Origin: RGIG3701 sp031553595
GTDB taxonomy: Bacteria; Planctomycetota; Planctomycetia; Pirellulales; Thermoguttaceae
Length of the DNA stretch: 64,000 bases
Direction of reading: 5' to 3'
Assembly: GCA_031553595.1 (NCBI GenBank)
Contig: JAVBLI010000018.1
Span: 17,011 to 81,010 of the forward strand
Shown here: positions 52,091 to 60,488 of the stretch, piece by piece
Position numbering within the stretch: the first letter of the stretch is position 1
Layout: each line of letters starts with the position of its first letter
The notes under the pieces: model-generated
Database searches by the model: none
The model's input: only the letters and a program-made list of their open reading frames with translations
Told to the model about the DNA's origin: nothing
Position numbers and translations under genes: made by a program

Positions 52091-53950
52091 TCATTTTTTA
52101 ATAAAAAATCGCTGTAACGTTTCCGGAATTTCGTCCATTTCCAGCTGGGGATTATTCTTATACGGAATGTAAAGCGGGTCTCCGACATACGTCATGACCC
52201 ACGAATTAAAGGGTTTCGTGTAATAATAACACTCGATCATGGTGAATTTTCCGGTCAGCACGAGCGAGAAAAACTCGTCTGGCTGGGGAAACGCGGAGAG
52301 GTACGGCTCGAAGGTCGGCCCCAGCGTGGCGGCGACTCCCCGCTCCAACATTCTCGGACACCATAATTTCCCGCTTTTCAGCGACTCGGCTTCCATACTC
52401 GCCATGTGGTACCCCACGGAACCCTGCCCCCACTCACACGCGTGTTTATAATCGCCCAGCGAATACCATCCGCAGTAAAGGGCCGCAGGAGTCGGGCAAT
52501 CTTCCGGCTTCAGCAGGTCGCCCTTCTCATCCAGAACCACGTTCATCTCTGTGCACTCTTTCAGGCGCAGGGCCAGGTCATGCAGCGACTGATCCGCTTT
52601 TTCATAACTCCCCATCCCGGGCGTCCCTCCCGGGCGCGAACGCCGCGCATCCAGATATACGGTTCCCTGCAGGCCCTGGGCCTCCGCCTTCTGAGAATCA
52701 TCGATCAGGCGAATCACGTCCAGCACCCGCGGTGCCTCTAGCCGCGCGACCATCAGCACCGGCTTCAGGGGCGGCGGCGCCCGCCAGAATCTGGGCTTCA
52801 CGTCCTCCGTTTCCGCCTCCGCTTCTTCCTCTTCCTCCTCCTGCTCATTCACCGCATCATCCGCCTCCACACCGCCTCCGCGCACGGATTTAATCGCCTC
52901 CGCGGCAGACGCGGCCGCCTCCCCGGCCTCCCCCGCCACGCCCGGCTCTTTCGGCGCCAACTCGCTGGTCACGGCATAAAACGACATATAATTCGGAATC
53001 CACTGCATCAGCGGATATCCCTCCTGGTAAATCGCGGAAAGCTCGCTGTCAAAGGAAGCGTACGACTCATTTTTTCCCATTAAAGTCAACTGAATATCCA
53101 CCCACTGCAGCGTTCCGATGACGCCCCCCATCCGCTGCAGCACCAGCAGGATTTCCGCATCCCGCGGCGAGGTTTCCGGCAGGGACGCCAGCGCTTTAAG
53201 CATCTGGGTGAGCGCCTTTATTTCCACTTTCAGCACCGTGGAACGGATTTTTGCGTCGTTGGCCATGGCCTCCGTCGGCGCCAGTTTCTCCTGCTGCGCC
53301 AGCAGATTCGCGAAACCCTGCAGGCCGCACAGCCGCTGAAACGCATACTGAATCCGCTGCGCCTCCACCTTCTTGCGGTCTTCCGGCAGCGTGAGAAGCC
53401 GTTTTTGCGATTCCTGGAGCGCTTTTTCCATGGTCTCCGCAATTTGCTGCAGCGGCACATTCTCCGCTAGAGACGGCGCCTCTCCCGTCCCGGTTTTCGT
53501 CCCGATCGCGTTCAGAACCCCGATCAGAACATTCGCGTTAAGCACATTCTCTTTTCGGGCCCTGTCCAATAAATAGCGGCGCGCTTCGTTTTGCGGAGAC
53601 GTCATCGTGACCGCCCCGATTTTCAGCGGCACACTCCAGCAGCAGACCACACACTTAATCTCCGGACGCTCCTGAAGCCATTTCTTTAACTCCGGGCGAA
53701 GTTTGTCCTCCCACACCTCGCGAGAAATCCACTCCCCGTGCTTATCCCGCAAAAGAAAAACGTTCTGCGGCGGAATTTTACGGGTTAAGGCGTAATGCCT
53801 CGCGATTTTTAAAGAATTTTCATCGCCCTGCGTGGCGATAATCGCCACATTTTCCGGTGCCAGCTCGGCAACGGCCGGGGAAAGAAAGCTTCCGAGGAAA
53901 AAAAACGTTAAAAAAAGAGAGAAAATAGCATATTTCGGGGACATCTTCAT
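52091..53950 (-). CDS. Exported TIGR03790-like protein
   Basis: This 619-residue protein has a signal peptide (YAIFSLFLTFFFLGSFLSPAVA, cleavage near residue 28). The N-terminal block NVAIIATQGDENSLKIARHYALTRKIPPQNVFLL and the C-terminal blocks GTVYLDARR, ALYCGWYS, PRMLERGVAATLGPTFEPYLSAFPQPDEF and YVGDPLYIPYKN match a family common in planctomycetes and related phyla whose function is unknown. An acidic low-complexity insert (NEQEEEEEEAEAETEDV) lies near residue 385. The start at 53950 follows AGGAGAATCAGG with good spacing. Confidence 0.78.
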   Translation of the reverse strand: MKMSPKYAIFSLFLTFFFLGSFLSPAVAELAPENVAIIATQGDENSLKIARHYALTRKIPPQNVFLLRDKHGEWISREVWEDKLRPELKKWLQERPEIKCVVCCWSVPLKIGAVTMTSPQNEARRYLLDRARKENVLNANVLIGVLNAIGTKTGTGEAPSLAENVPLQQIAETMEKALQESQKRLLTLPEDRKKVEAQRIQYAFQRLCGLQGFANLLAQQEKLAPTEAMANDAKIRSTVLKVEIKALTQMLKALASLPETSPRDAEILLVLQRMGGVIGTLQWVDIQLTLMGKNESYASFDSELSAIYQEGYPLMQWIPNYMSFYAVTSELAPKEPGVAGEAGEAAASAAEAIKSVRGGGVEADDAVNEQEEEEEEAEAETEDVKPRFWRAPPPLKPVLMVARLEAPRVLDVIRLIDDSQKAEAQGLQGTVYLDARRSRPGGTPGMGSYEKADQSLHDLALRLKECTEMNVVLDEKGDLLKPEDCPTPAALYCGWYSLGDYKHACEWGQGSVGYHMASMEAESLKSGKLWCPRMLERGVAATLGPTFEPYLSAFPQPDEFFSLVLTGKFTMIECYYYTKPFNSWVMTYVGDPLYIPYKNNPQLEMDEIPETLQRFFIKK

Positions 53951-54199
53951 CCTGATTCTCCTGAACGGGGGAAATGGAAACGGGGAAAAGCAGATAACCA
54001 TCTTCTATTTTATACGAAAACCGGGCCGATTTCCACTTTATCGCGCTCATTTTTCCGGCGAAACCCCGTTTTTTTTGGGAAAATCTGTGTTTTATGATAC
54101 ATGTGCCGGAGAAATTTCGATTCTCCAGGGGGGCGTAAGCGCGGGGAAATGAGCCGCAGGAGACTTTTTCCCTTTTTCCAAAAAATTTTTTCCCGGTCA

Positions 54200-54227
54200 T
54201 TGACGCGGGGGAAAAGCGTGTTATAAT
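54200..54227 (+). promoter_or_regulatory. Predicted sigma-70 promoter of rpsR
   Basis: TTGACG (54200-54205), 16 bases, TATAAT (54222-54227). It lies in the 342-base divergent gap between the TIGR03790-like gene and rpsR; the rest of that gap shows no gene. Confidence 0.75.
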
Positions 54228-54292
54228 GACTAGCTCATTTCAATCATTTATTTTCGTTACTGTTATACTGAATAATATAAGGTAAATAACTC

Positions 54293-54589
54293 ATGTCACG
54301 TCCTGGTGGATTTAAAAAAGGTAAGAAAGGCGCGATGGCTTTTCGTAAGCCCTCGAAACCGAAGGTAAGAACGAAGAAAAAGGACCCGCTTCTGGGTGAA
54401 GACGGCAAGCGTCCGCGTCCGCTTTATGTGGATTATAAGGATATCGAGTTGCTGAAAAAACTGACGAATCGTCAGGGCAAAATTCTCAGCCGCCGCAAGA
54501 ACGGCTGCGCCGCTGCCAGCCAGCATGCTGTAACGCGTGCGGTGAAGCGTGCCCGTTTCATGGCCCTGCTGCCGTACGTGGGCGACTGA
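54293..54589 (+). CDS. rpsR: 30S ribosomal protein S18
   Basis: This 98-residue protein has a basic N-terminal extension (FKKGKKGAMAFRKPSKPKVRTKKKD), then the S18 core: YVDYKDIELLKKLTNRQGKILSRRKNGCAAASQHAVTRAVKRARFMALLPYV, in the region 43-96. S18 pairs with S6 on the 30S platform. The usual partners (rpsF, ssb, rplI) are not adjacent, so it is transcribed alone from a good promoter to a good terminator. Confidence 0.95.
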   Translation: MSRPGGFKKGKKGAMAFRKPSKPKVRTKKKDPLLGEDGKRPRPLYVDYKDIELLKKLTNRQGKILSRRKNGCAAASQHAVTRAVKRARFMALLPYVGD

Positions 54590-54639
54590 ACCGGCTGCGG
54601 CGTGTCTTTCCGACACACGTAACACGGAATCATAAAGAG

Positions 54640-54677
54640 AGGAATGGTGGATTTTTACCGCCATTCCTTTTATTTTT
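54640..54677 (+). terminator. Rho-independent terminator after rpsR
   Basis: The stem AGGAATGGTGG / CCGCCATTCCT has a seven-base loop and is followed by TTTTATTTTT. Confidence 0.88.
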
Positions 54678-54721
54678 CCGGTGAAAAAATTCCCCGCCTT
54701 CCCATCGGCCGGGGATTCCTT

Positions 54722-54727
54722 TATAAT
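54722..54727 (+). promoter_or_regulatory. Predicted -10 box of the RpoA-CTD-like gene
   Basis: TATAAT at 54722-54727, with a weak -35 TTCCCA 17 bases upstream. It lies about 85 bases before the start codon. Confidence 0.4.
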
Positions 54728-54810
54728 GGGGGAGTAAAAGGGAATTCCGGATCGGGCGGCAGGAAACGTCCGGTTTTCACGGAGCTAAACAGGACATAGA
54801 GGAATTCAAA

Positions 54811-55176
54811 ATGGCGAAGAAAGACACACCGATCATCCCCATCCCGGAAGACGCAGCCCCGGAGAACCACGAAAAGCCGGAAAATCAGTCCGTGCCCCCG
54901 GCCGCGGTGCCCACCACGCGCATCCGCATGAGCGAAAAGGAAATCCGGCAGCAGCGCCAGCAGGAGCTTCTGAGCCTCAGCACCGCGCAGATCGGCCTGC
55001 TGGTCCGCACCACGAACTGCCTAGAATCGGAGGGCATCCTGACGGTGCGCGACCTGCTGAATTGCCCGCCGGAGCGCCTTTTGCGAATCGCGAATTTCGG
55101 CGAAAAAACGCTTGTGGAAGTTTACACGGCCTTGGAAAAGCTGGGGTTTAAGCGAAAATCAAAACAGTCGGAATGA
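54811..55176 (+). CDS. Small RNA polymerase alpha C-terminal-domain-like protein
   Basis: This 121-residue protein has a Pro/Glu-rich N terminus (1-45) and then an RpoA-CTD-like helix-hairpin-helix module at about 65-115: RTTNCLESEGILTVRDLLNCPPERLLRIANFGEKTLVEVYTALEKLG. In the true alpha subunit this fold contacts UP-element DNA and activators. Here it is free of the assembly domain, so it could bind DNA or polymerase as a regulator; that is an inference. It lies downstream of rpsR under its own promoter and 30 bases before a DUF3592 gene. GAGGAATTC precedes the ATG. Confidence 0.85.
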   Translation: MAKKDTPIIPIPEDAAPENHEKPENQSVPPAAVPTTRIRMSEKEIRQQRQQELLSLSTAQIGLLVRTTNCLESEGILTVRDLLNCPPERLLRIANFGEKTLVEVYTALEKLGFKRKSKQSE

Positions 55177-55206
55177 CGCCAACGGAAATTTTAACGGAGC
55201 ATTTTT

Positions 55207-56676
55207 TTGTCTGGGCACTCCTGGCTTTTCACCAAAAAACGCGGCACACGCCGAACCGGATCCCGAATTTCAGGCATCCTGGCGGAAATCCTTTTCGCCT
55301 CGCTGTGCCTGGTGGCCGGGATCATCGGGCTGGTCTGGATTTTCATGACGTACGTCGTGCCGGAATGGCGTGTGCATGACCGGTATCTGCACGCCATCTG
55401 TACGCTGGAGGACACGCGAATCGTGCAGCGCCAGATTTCCGGGGAAAACGTGCTTCCGCAGAATGAAAAAAACGGCCTTCCGCTTACGGGCGTCCATCCG
55501 GTGGAGAACGGGGCGGACGCGCCACCTGGAGGGGATAACCCGGCCGGTGCTGCGAGCGGATCGGCGGAAAATCATCCCAGCGGCGTGATTTCCACCTTGC
55601 GCCGCTCACTGTATAAGGTGCAGTATAAGCCGGAAGTGCTGATCCGTTATGAAGTGGACGGCGTGACGTACCGCAGTTGGACGTATGACATTCACACCGT
55701 CACGGGCCATAAATATTATGACACGCGCGAAGAAGCACAGCACATGATCGCGGATCTGAAAAAGGAAACGCAGTATCACTGCTGGTATGACCCCGCGAAT
55801 CCGCAGCGGGTGGTGCTGGTCAGTTACTGGACGTGGGAGCACTGGCTCTCGCTGATGATTCCGATTTCGCTGATTCTCCTGGGAGGCGGGATGCTCCTGC
55901 ACCTGCTGTTTTACGTCCGGTACGGTTCGCGCGAATACTCCGCCGCCGCGGCCCAGCGGACATCCGCCATCGCGCCGTTCCTGGAAGAGCAGGACGAAAA
56001 AACGCCGTATCCGAACGTCCCGGACGGACGCATGATCACCGACAGTCCCGGCGTGCGCCTGGCATACCGTCTGCCCATGGACCAGTCGTTCGCGTGGAAA
56101 CTTTTCACGCTGGTGGTGATGTGCGTCGTGTGGAATATTTTCGTCGTCGCGCAAATCGTGGCCACCGTGAACAGTTTCGTGGAGCATAACGCGGACTGGA
56201 TCCGCCTGGTTTACACGCTGCCCATCGCCGCCTCGGGGCTGGCCCTGATGTGGATCGTGCTCAAAGAGCTCCGCAGCACGACAAAAATCGGGCAGACTTT
56301 CGTCGAGGTGGATCGCTTTCCGATTCGGCCGCAGGAGCCGTGCCGGATTTTCATCTCGCAGGGCGGACGCCTGAAAATGTACTGGCTGAACGTCATGCTG
56401 GTGTGTGAGGAAGAAGTCATTTTCACGCACGGCACGAATACCCGCCGGGAGGTGCAGCGGGTGTTTCAGAAGCAGCTTTTCTGCGAGGAGGGATTCGAAA
56501 TTACGAATTCGTCACCGTTCGAGTGCGAATTCATCCTGGAACTGCCCGAGCACGCCATGCACTCTTTCGTCTCGCCGCGGAATCAGGTGAAATGGCAGAT
56601 TCTCGTGGAAGGCGCCGCCGTCGGCAGCCCTGTGTTTAACCGTGTATTCCCGCTAATCGTCTACCCGAAAGAATAA
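55207..56676 (+). CDS. DUF3592-type membrane protein
   Basis: This 489-residue protein uses a TTG start preceded by ACGGAG. It has transmembrane helices at about 24-50, 215-238 and a pair at about 305-330 and 342-362. The extracytoplasmic segment between the first two (RYEVDGVTYRSWTYDI... YHCWYDPANPQRVVL) is the signature of DUF3592 proteins. The C-terminal part (380-489) is a soluble beta-rich domain. The function is unknown. Its stop is followed at once by a GGTTAAT heptamer hairpin that leads into the next gene, an arrestin-like beta-sandwich candidate. The two may form a transcript. Confidence 0.78.
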   Translation: MSGHSWLFTKKRGTRRTGSRISGILAEILFASLCLVAGIIGLVWIFMTYVVPEWRVHDRYLHAICTLEDTRIVQRQISGENVLPQNEKNGLPLTGVHPVENGADAPPGGDNPAGAASGSAENHPSGVISTLRRSLYKVQYKPEVLIRYEVDGVTYRSWTYDIHTVTGHKYYDTREEAQHMIADLKKETQYHCWYDPANPQRVVLVSYWTWEHWLSLMIPISLILLGGGMLLHLLFYVRYGSREYSAAAAQRTSAIAPFLEEQDEKTPYPNVPDGRMITDSPGVRLAYRLPMDQSFAWKLFTLVVMCVVWNIFVVAQIVATVNSFVEHNADWIRLVYTLPIAASGLALMWIVLKELRSTTKIGQTFVEVDRFPIRPQEPCRIFISQGGRLKMYWLNVMLVCEEEVIFTHGTNTRREVQRVFQKQLFCEEGFEITNSSPFECEFILELPEHAMHSFVSPRNQVKWQILVEGAAVGSPVFNRVFPLIVYPKE

Positions 56677-56678
56677 AG

Positions 56679-56763
56679 GTTAATGGTTAATGAAAAAATA
56701 AGATTCACTCGCGCCCCCTCATCCCTCATCCCCCACCATTAACCGTTAACAATTAACCATTCC
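56679..56763 (+). repeat. GGTTAAT heptamer hairpin upstream of the arrestin-like gene
   Basis: GGTTAATGGTTAATG pairs with the later CCATTAACCGTTAAC and AATTAACC around a CCTCATCCCTCATCCC core. The element begins three bases after one stop and ends near the next ATG at 56766; no Shine-Dalgarno is present. Confidence 0.82.
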
Positions 56764-56765
56764 TC

Positions 56766-57233
56766 ATGCTTCCTTCCATTATTATCCAGCTCGATGACCC
56801 AGCGCGGCGGTTTCGCCCGGGGGAAGAAATCATGGGGACGTTCCGCTTCATGGACATTCGTCCGCAGGGGCTGCGGCGGATGGAGTTTTCCGTCCTGTGG
56901 TATACGGAGGGGAAGGGGGATGAGGATATGGGCGTGCATCATTTCGAGTCCATCTCATGGGACGTGGATGAGCAGGCGCCGGAGACGGAAGCGGGAGAGG
57001 AAAACGTGCTGGCCGGGGCCGCGTGCCTGACGGAAAGCGTGCGAGAGCAGACTTCGCGGACGTATTCGTTTCAGGTGCCGTTGCCGAAAACGCCGCTGTC
57101 TTATTATGGGCTGACGCTGAAGATCCGCTGGTGCGTGCGCGTACGTCTGTTTCTCGTCACCGGGCGGGAAATCATGGCGGAAAAATTATTTTTACTGGGA
57201 GACCTGCCCCCGGTGGAGGTTTCACTGACGTGA
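56766..57233 (+). CDS. Arrestin-like beta-sandwich candidate protein
   Basis: This 155-residue protein is predicted to be all beta. It has IIIQLDDPARRFRPGEEIMGTFRF at the start, a middle MEFSVLWYTEGKGDEDMGVHHF, and PLPKTPLSYYGLTLKIRWCVRVRLFL near the end. The order resembles arrestin-N/Spo0M-like sandwiches; this is a pattern impression only. It is cytoplasmic, with no signal. The ATG lies directly after a heptamer hairpin. It sits between the DUF3592 gene and a P-loop ATPase gene on the same strand, so these genes may work together; function is unknown. Confidence 0.65.
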   Translation: MLPSIIIQLDDPARRFRPGEEIMGTFRFMDIRPQGLRRMEFSVLWYTEGKGDEDMGVHHFESISWDVDEQAPETEAGEENVLAGAACLTESVREQTSRTYSFQVPLPKTPLSYYGLTLKIRWCVRVRLFLVTGREIMAEKLFLLGDLPPVEVSLT

Positions 57234-57238
57234 GAAGT

Positions 57239-57336
57239 GTGGATGGTGGATGGTGGATAGTCGCAAGCGAGATTCACTCCCTCACTCCCTCACTCCCTCA
57301 CTCCCTCATCCACAATCCACAATCCACAATCCCCAC
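57239..57336 (+). repeat. GTGGATG / ATCCACA heptamer hairpin with ACTCCCTC octamers
   Basis: GTGGATGGTGGATGGTGGAT (57239-57258) pairs with ATCCACAATCCACAATCC (57308 onward), enclosing four ACTCCCTC units. The element fills the gap before the ATG at 57346 and leaves no ribosome-binding site. Confidence 0.85.
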
Positions 57337-57345
57337 TTAACCCCC

Positions 57346-57978
57346 ATGCACATTTACGAAGAAAACCCGTTCTGTTCGCGGCGAATCCGGCCCGGCGCCA
57401 TTCCGTTTTTCTTTCCGGAGGGCATGGGAGTGGACACACTCGTCCAGCGGCTGCGTGAAAACGCGTGGCTGGGGCAGATCGTGGGCCCGCACGGTTCCGG
57501 AAAGTCCACGCTGCTGGCGGCCCTGCTGCCGGCGGTGGAAACGGCGGGGCGGAAAGTCGTGCACCTCGAATTGCATGATGGCGCGCGGCAATTGCCGCTT
57601 TCGCCGGAAGAGATAGCCCGCATGGACACCGAAACGCTGCTGGCCATCGACGGTTTCGAGCAGCTCTCCTACTGGGCGCGCCGGCGGCTGAAAAATAAAA
57701 GCCGGGCGCAGGGGTTCGGGCTGATCATCATCGCCCACGCGCCGTACGACTTGCCGGATCTTTACCGCACGCGCGGGAATCTGGAGGTCGCGCAGATGAT
57801 CGTGAAGGAGCTGCTGCAGGACACGCCCGTGAACATCCCGCCGGAGGTGGTGGAGGAGCGGTTTCATGAGCATGAGGAAAACGTCCGTGAGATGCTGTTC
57901 TCGCTGTATGACGTGTACGAGCTGGAGTATCGGCGGATTCAGGCCCAGCGGGAAACGGGAGGAACGAAATCATGTTAA
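57346..57978 (+). CDS. P-loop ATPase of unknown role
   Basis: This 210-residue protein has Walker A GPHGSGKS (47-54) and a Walker-B-like strand LLAIDGFEQL (about 98-107), followed by GFGLIIIAHAP (a sensor-like strand). Its C terminus is helical and acidic. The layout is that of a small ATP-binding protein of AAA/ORC-like or ABC-related type; no partner domain is seen. The start at 57346 is chosen because the longer frame is repeat-derived (HSLTPSLPH). Its stop overlaps the next ABC ATPase gene start by seven bases, so the two are translationally coupled. Confidence 0.75.
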   Translation: MHIYEENPFCSRRIRPGAIPFFFPEGMGVDTLVQRLRENAWLGQIVGPHGSGKSTLLAALLPAVETAGRKVVHLELHDGARQLPLSPEEIARMDTETLLAIDGFEQLSYWARRRLKNKSRAQGFGLIIIAHAPYDLPDLYRTRGNLEVAQMIVKELLQDTPVNIPPEVVEERFHEHEENVREMLFSLYDVYELEYRRIQAQRETGGTKSC

Positions 57979-58655
57979 GCGTGACGGGGTTGCGGAAGGA
58001 GTTTCCCACGGCGGTCGGGCCGCTGGTGGTGTTTCATGATGTGACGTTTTCGCTGGAGCACGGTCAGAGTGCGGCCATCCTGGGCCCCAGCGGTTCCGGG
58101 AAAAGCACGCTGCTGAACATCCTCGGCGCGATGGATACGCCAACCGCCGGGACGGTGCGTCTGGGCGAAACGGATCCGTTCGCGCTGACGGAAAAAGAAG
58201 CGGCCCGCTTCCGGAACCGCCGCGTGGGATTCGTATTTCAGGAGCATCACCTGCTGCCGCAGTGCACGGTGACCGAGAATGTGCTGCTGCCGACGCTTGC
58301 AGAAACGCTCCCGGCGGCGGAACAAAAAACGCTCACGGAACGTGCGGCGACGCTCGTCGAGCGGGTCGGGCTGACGGATCGCGCGAACTTCCTTCCGTCC
58401 GAACTTTCCGGCGGGCAGCGTCAGCGCGTGGCGATTGCGCGGGCCATGATTTTTTCTCCGGAACTGATTCTGGCGGACGAGCCGACCGGGAATCTGGACG
58501 CCGAGCACGCGGAAACGATCGTCGACCTGCTTTTGGAGATGCAGGCCGCCGTCGACGCCATTCTCATCACCGTCACCCACAGCGAAAAAGTCGCCGCCCG
58601 CATGCAGCAGCAGATGACAATGCTTAATGCGAAATGTGAAATGCGAAATGCTTAA
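57972..58655 (+). CDS. ABC transporter ATP-binding protein (LolD/FtsE-like)
   Basis: This 227-residue ATPase has Walker A GPSGSGKST (38-46), a Q-loop in VGFVFQEHHLLP, the ABC signature LSGGQRQRVAIARAM, Walker B LILADEPTGNLD and the H-loop THS. The closest pattern is the LolD/MacB/FtsE group, which partners with FtsX-type permeases. No permease gene is adjacent, so the partner must lie elsewhere. The last nine residues (NAKCEMRNA) are encoded by an AAATGCG heptamer array, which also supplies the stop, so the natural C terminus may have been replaced by the repeat. Confidence 0.87.
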   Translation: MLSVTGLRKEFPTAVGPLVVFHDVTFSLEHGQSAAILGPSGSGKSTLLNILGAMDTPTAGTVRLGETDPFALTEKEAARFRNRRVGFVFQEHHLLPQCTVTENVLLPTLAETLPAAEQKTLTERAATLVERVGLTDRANFLPSELSGGQRQRVAIARAMIFSPELILADEPTGNLDAEHAETIVDLLLEMQAAVDAILITVTHSEKVAARMQQQMTMLNAKCEMRNA

Positions 58656-58716
58656 TGAAACAAGCATGCACTTCGCTTGCGTCATTAAACATTACGCACT
58701 TCGCATTCCTCATTTT
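58626..58716 (+). repeat. AAATGCG heptamer hairpin at the end of the ABC ATPase gene
   Basis: AATGCGAAATGTGAAATGCG and AAATGCTTAATGA pair with the later TCATTAAACATTACGCAC and TTCGCATT, with an inner CAAGC/GCTTG stem. It overlaps the 3' end of the ABC ATPase gene and reaches the stop codon of pilT on the other strand. Confidence 0.85.
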
Positions 58717-59870
58717 TACAGCATTCCCGGCTCTTTGACTTCGATGCCCTTCAGGGCCATCTTCAGCGCCTCGACGTTCGGAGCGACTTCGAACGCCGTG
58801 GCACGGTCGATCATCCGCTTCTCAACCAGCTCCTTCAGGCTCTTCGTGAAGTCCTGCATGCCTTCCTGATAACCGATACGGATGGCGTCCGCGAGTTTTT
58901 CGTCTTCCTCCTCCAGAATCAGCTTGCGGATGGTCGGGCTGAAAAACATGATCTCGCACGTCGGCACCCGGCCCACACCCTCCAGTAGCGACGGCAGCAA
59001 TTTCTGCGCGACGATGCCCTTCATGTTAAACGCCAGGGCGCTGCGGATCGCCTTGTGCATGTTCTGCGGAAAGAGGTCCAGAATACGCCCGATGGTGCTG
59101 GGGGCCGTCGAGGCGTGAATGGTTCCGAACACCAGGTGCCCGGTCTCGGCGGCCTGGATCGCCGTCTCGAACGTTTCCTGGTCACGCATTTCGCCGACGA
59201 GGATAATGTCCGGGTCTTCACGCACGGCGTGCTTCATGCCGATCATGAAGTCCTTCACGTCCATGCCGATCTCACGCTGGTTGATGAGGCACTTCTCCTC
59301 CGTGAACGTAAACTCGATCGGATCCTCAAGCGTCAAAATATGCTTGCGGTAATTGCGGTTGATCCAGTTGAGCATCGACGCGATGGTCGTGCTTTTCCCG
59401 GAACCGGTGATGCCTGCCAGCAGGATCATGCCCTGGCTGTAAACGCACAGCTTTTCCAACGACGCGGGCAGGTACAGCTTCTCGAAATCCGGAATCGTGT
59501 TATTCACCCGGCGGGCGACCAGGCCGATATGGCCGAGCTGCTGCAGGACGTTCACGCGGAAACGCCACAGCACGCCGTCCACATCCACCACATGCGCGAA
59601 GTCGGCCCCGCCGTCCTCCTCGAAGATTTTTTTGTTTCGATCGTTCATGATTTCGAAAATCATGCGGATCATGCTTTCGTCGTTAATCGGCGCGTGGTTC
59701 ATCGGGCGCAACGTCCCCGAGACCCGAATATACGGCGGCCGATCCACCTTCATGTGCAAGTCGCTGCCCTTAAGCTTGACCAGGGCGCGAAAGAATTTAT
59801 TGATGTCCGGGTCGCCTTTGGTCTGCTGAATCCGGCTGCCGGACGCGGCGTCGTCGTGAACGGAAGTCAT
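58716..59870 (-). CDS. pilT: Type IV pilus retraction ATPase PilT
   Basis: This 384-residue hexameric ATPase has an N-terminal PAS-like domain (1-110), Walker A GITGSGKS (153-160), the Asp box LTLEDPIEF, Walker B DIILVGEMRDQET with the conserved Arg/Asp, and the His box HLVFGTIHAS. PilT powers pilus retraction in twitching motility, or pseudopilus dynamics in other systems. The start at 59870 is placed six bases after GGAG; an ATG four codons upstream overlaps that Shine-Dalgarno. No other pilus gene is in the window. The C-terminal AIRIGYQEGM motif is present. Confidence 0.9.
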   Translation of the reverse strand: MTSVHDDAASGSRIQQTKGDPDINKFFRALVKLKGSDLHMKVDRPPYIRVSGTLRPMNHAPINDESMIRMIFEIMNDRNKKIFEEDGGADFAHVVDVDGVLWRFRVNVLQQLGHIGLVARRVNNTIPDFEKLYLPASLEKLCVYSQGMILLAGITGSGKSTTIASMLNWINRNYRKHILTLEDPIEFTFTEEKCLINQREIGMDVKDFMIGMKHAVREDPDIILVGEMRDQETFETAIQAAETGHLVFGTIHASTAPSTIGRILDLFPQNMHKAIRSALAFNMKGIVAQKLLPSLLEGVGRVPTCEIMFFSPTIRKLILEEEDEKLADAIRIGYQEGMQDFTKSLKELVEKRMIDRATAFEVAPNVEALKMALKGIEVKEPGML

Positions 59871-59951
59871 TAATTTCTCCAAATGCTGAATGTTGAATGG
59901 GATGGATCAACAAGCGAGATACAATCGTTGGAATGGGAATTTTCGCGTTGT

Positions 59952-60263
59952 TTAACGACCGTTGCTCTGTAGTATCACACTAACCTGCCTCACAACATCT
60001 CCGACAGTCTTGAGGGATGCGGGAGCCGTGAGATTTTGAGTTTCCGAATCGTCGAGGTCAAAATCAAACTCTTCCTGTATATCGAGGAGCAACTCCGCAA
60101 TGTCCAGTGAATCCGTCAGTCCTACATCATTGGCGAGGTTCGACGCCATCGTTATATCGCGTTGAATGATAAAAGCGTTCAAACCACCCTGCCTGTATGC
60201 TTCGTTGCGGTTGTCCCGAAATCGAGTGAGAACCTCTATGACTCTTCCTTGTATGTTGTTCAT
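59952..60263 (-). CDS. Acyl carrier protein
   Basis: This 103-residue protein has the acyl carrier motif TDSLDIAELLLDIQEEFDF with Ser52 as the expected phosphopantetheine site. It is somewhat longer than AcpP (about 78 residues) because of an insertion around residues 20-40 (NEAYRQGGLNAFIIQRDITMA). That makes a specialised carrier, used for a lipid or polyketide-like product, more likely than the housekeeping AcpP. GGGG lies seven bases before the ATG. It is downstream of the OleB-like hydrolase gene on the same strand, separated by repeat copy 9. Confidence 0.85.
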   Translation of the reverse strand: MNNIQGRVIEVLTRFRDNRNEAYRQGGLNAFIIQRDITMASNLANDVGLTDSLDIAELLLDIQEEFDFDLDDSETQNLTAPASLKTVGDVVRQVSVILQSNGR

Positions 60264-60340
60264 ATTGAACCCCTTTTTGTTGTAAAAAGTTTAATTATCT
60301 GATAAATCATTTAGAGCGTCTACCCAATTTATGTATTCAC

Positions 60341-60450
60341 AGGAACAACAGCCGGGAGCGTAAGCGATCGGATAAAGCGTGGCGGCACATGAAAAGGGTA
60401 AATCTTTAAGCGATTCTTATCCCTCGCACACGCTTCGGGCTGCTGTTTCT
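60341..60450 (-). repeat. Palindromic intergenic repeat, copy 9 (divergent, probably inverted)
   Basis: The outer arms GGAACAACAGCCGGGAGCG and GCTTCGGGCTGCTGTTTC are family-like, but the inner TGACCGG stem is degraded to GATCGGATAAAG / TTATCC. Read on the minus strand, the loop (GGATAAGAATCGC ... GATTTACCC) resembles the family consensus, so this copy probably faces the other way. It lies 38 bases past the 3' end of the hydrolase gene. Confidence 0.7.
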
Positions 60451-60488
60451 TGAACACATTGACTTGATAACGGCGCTAGTACAACGCA

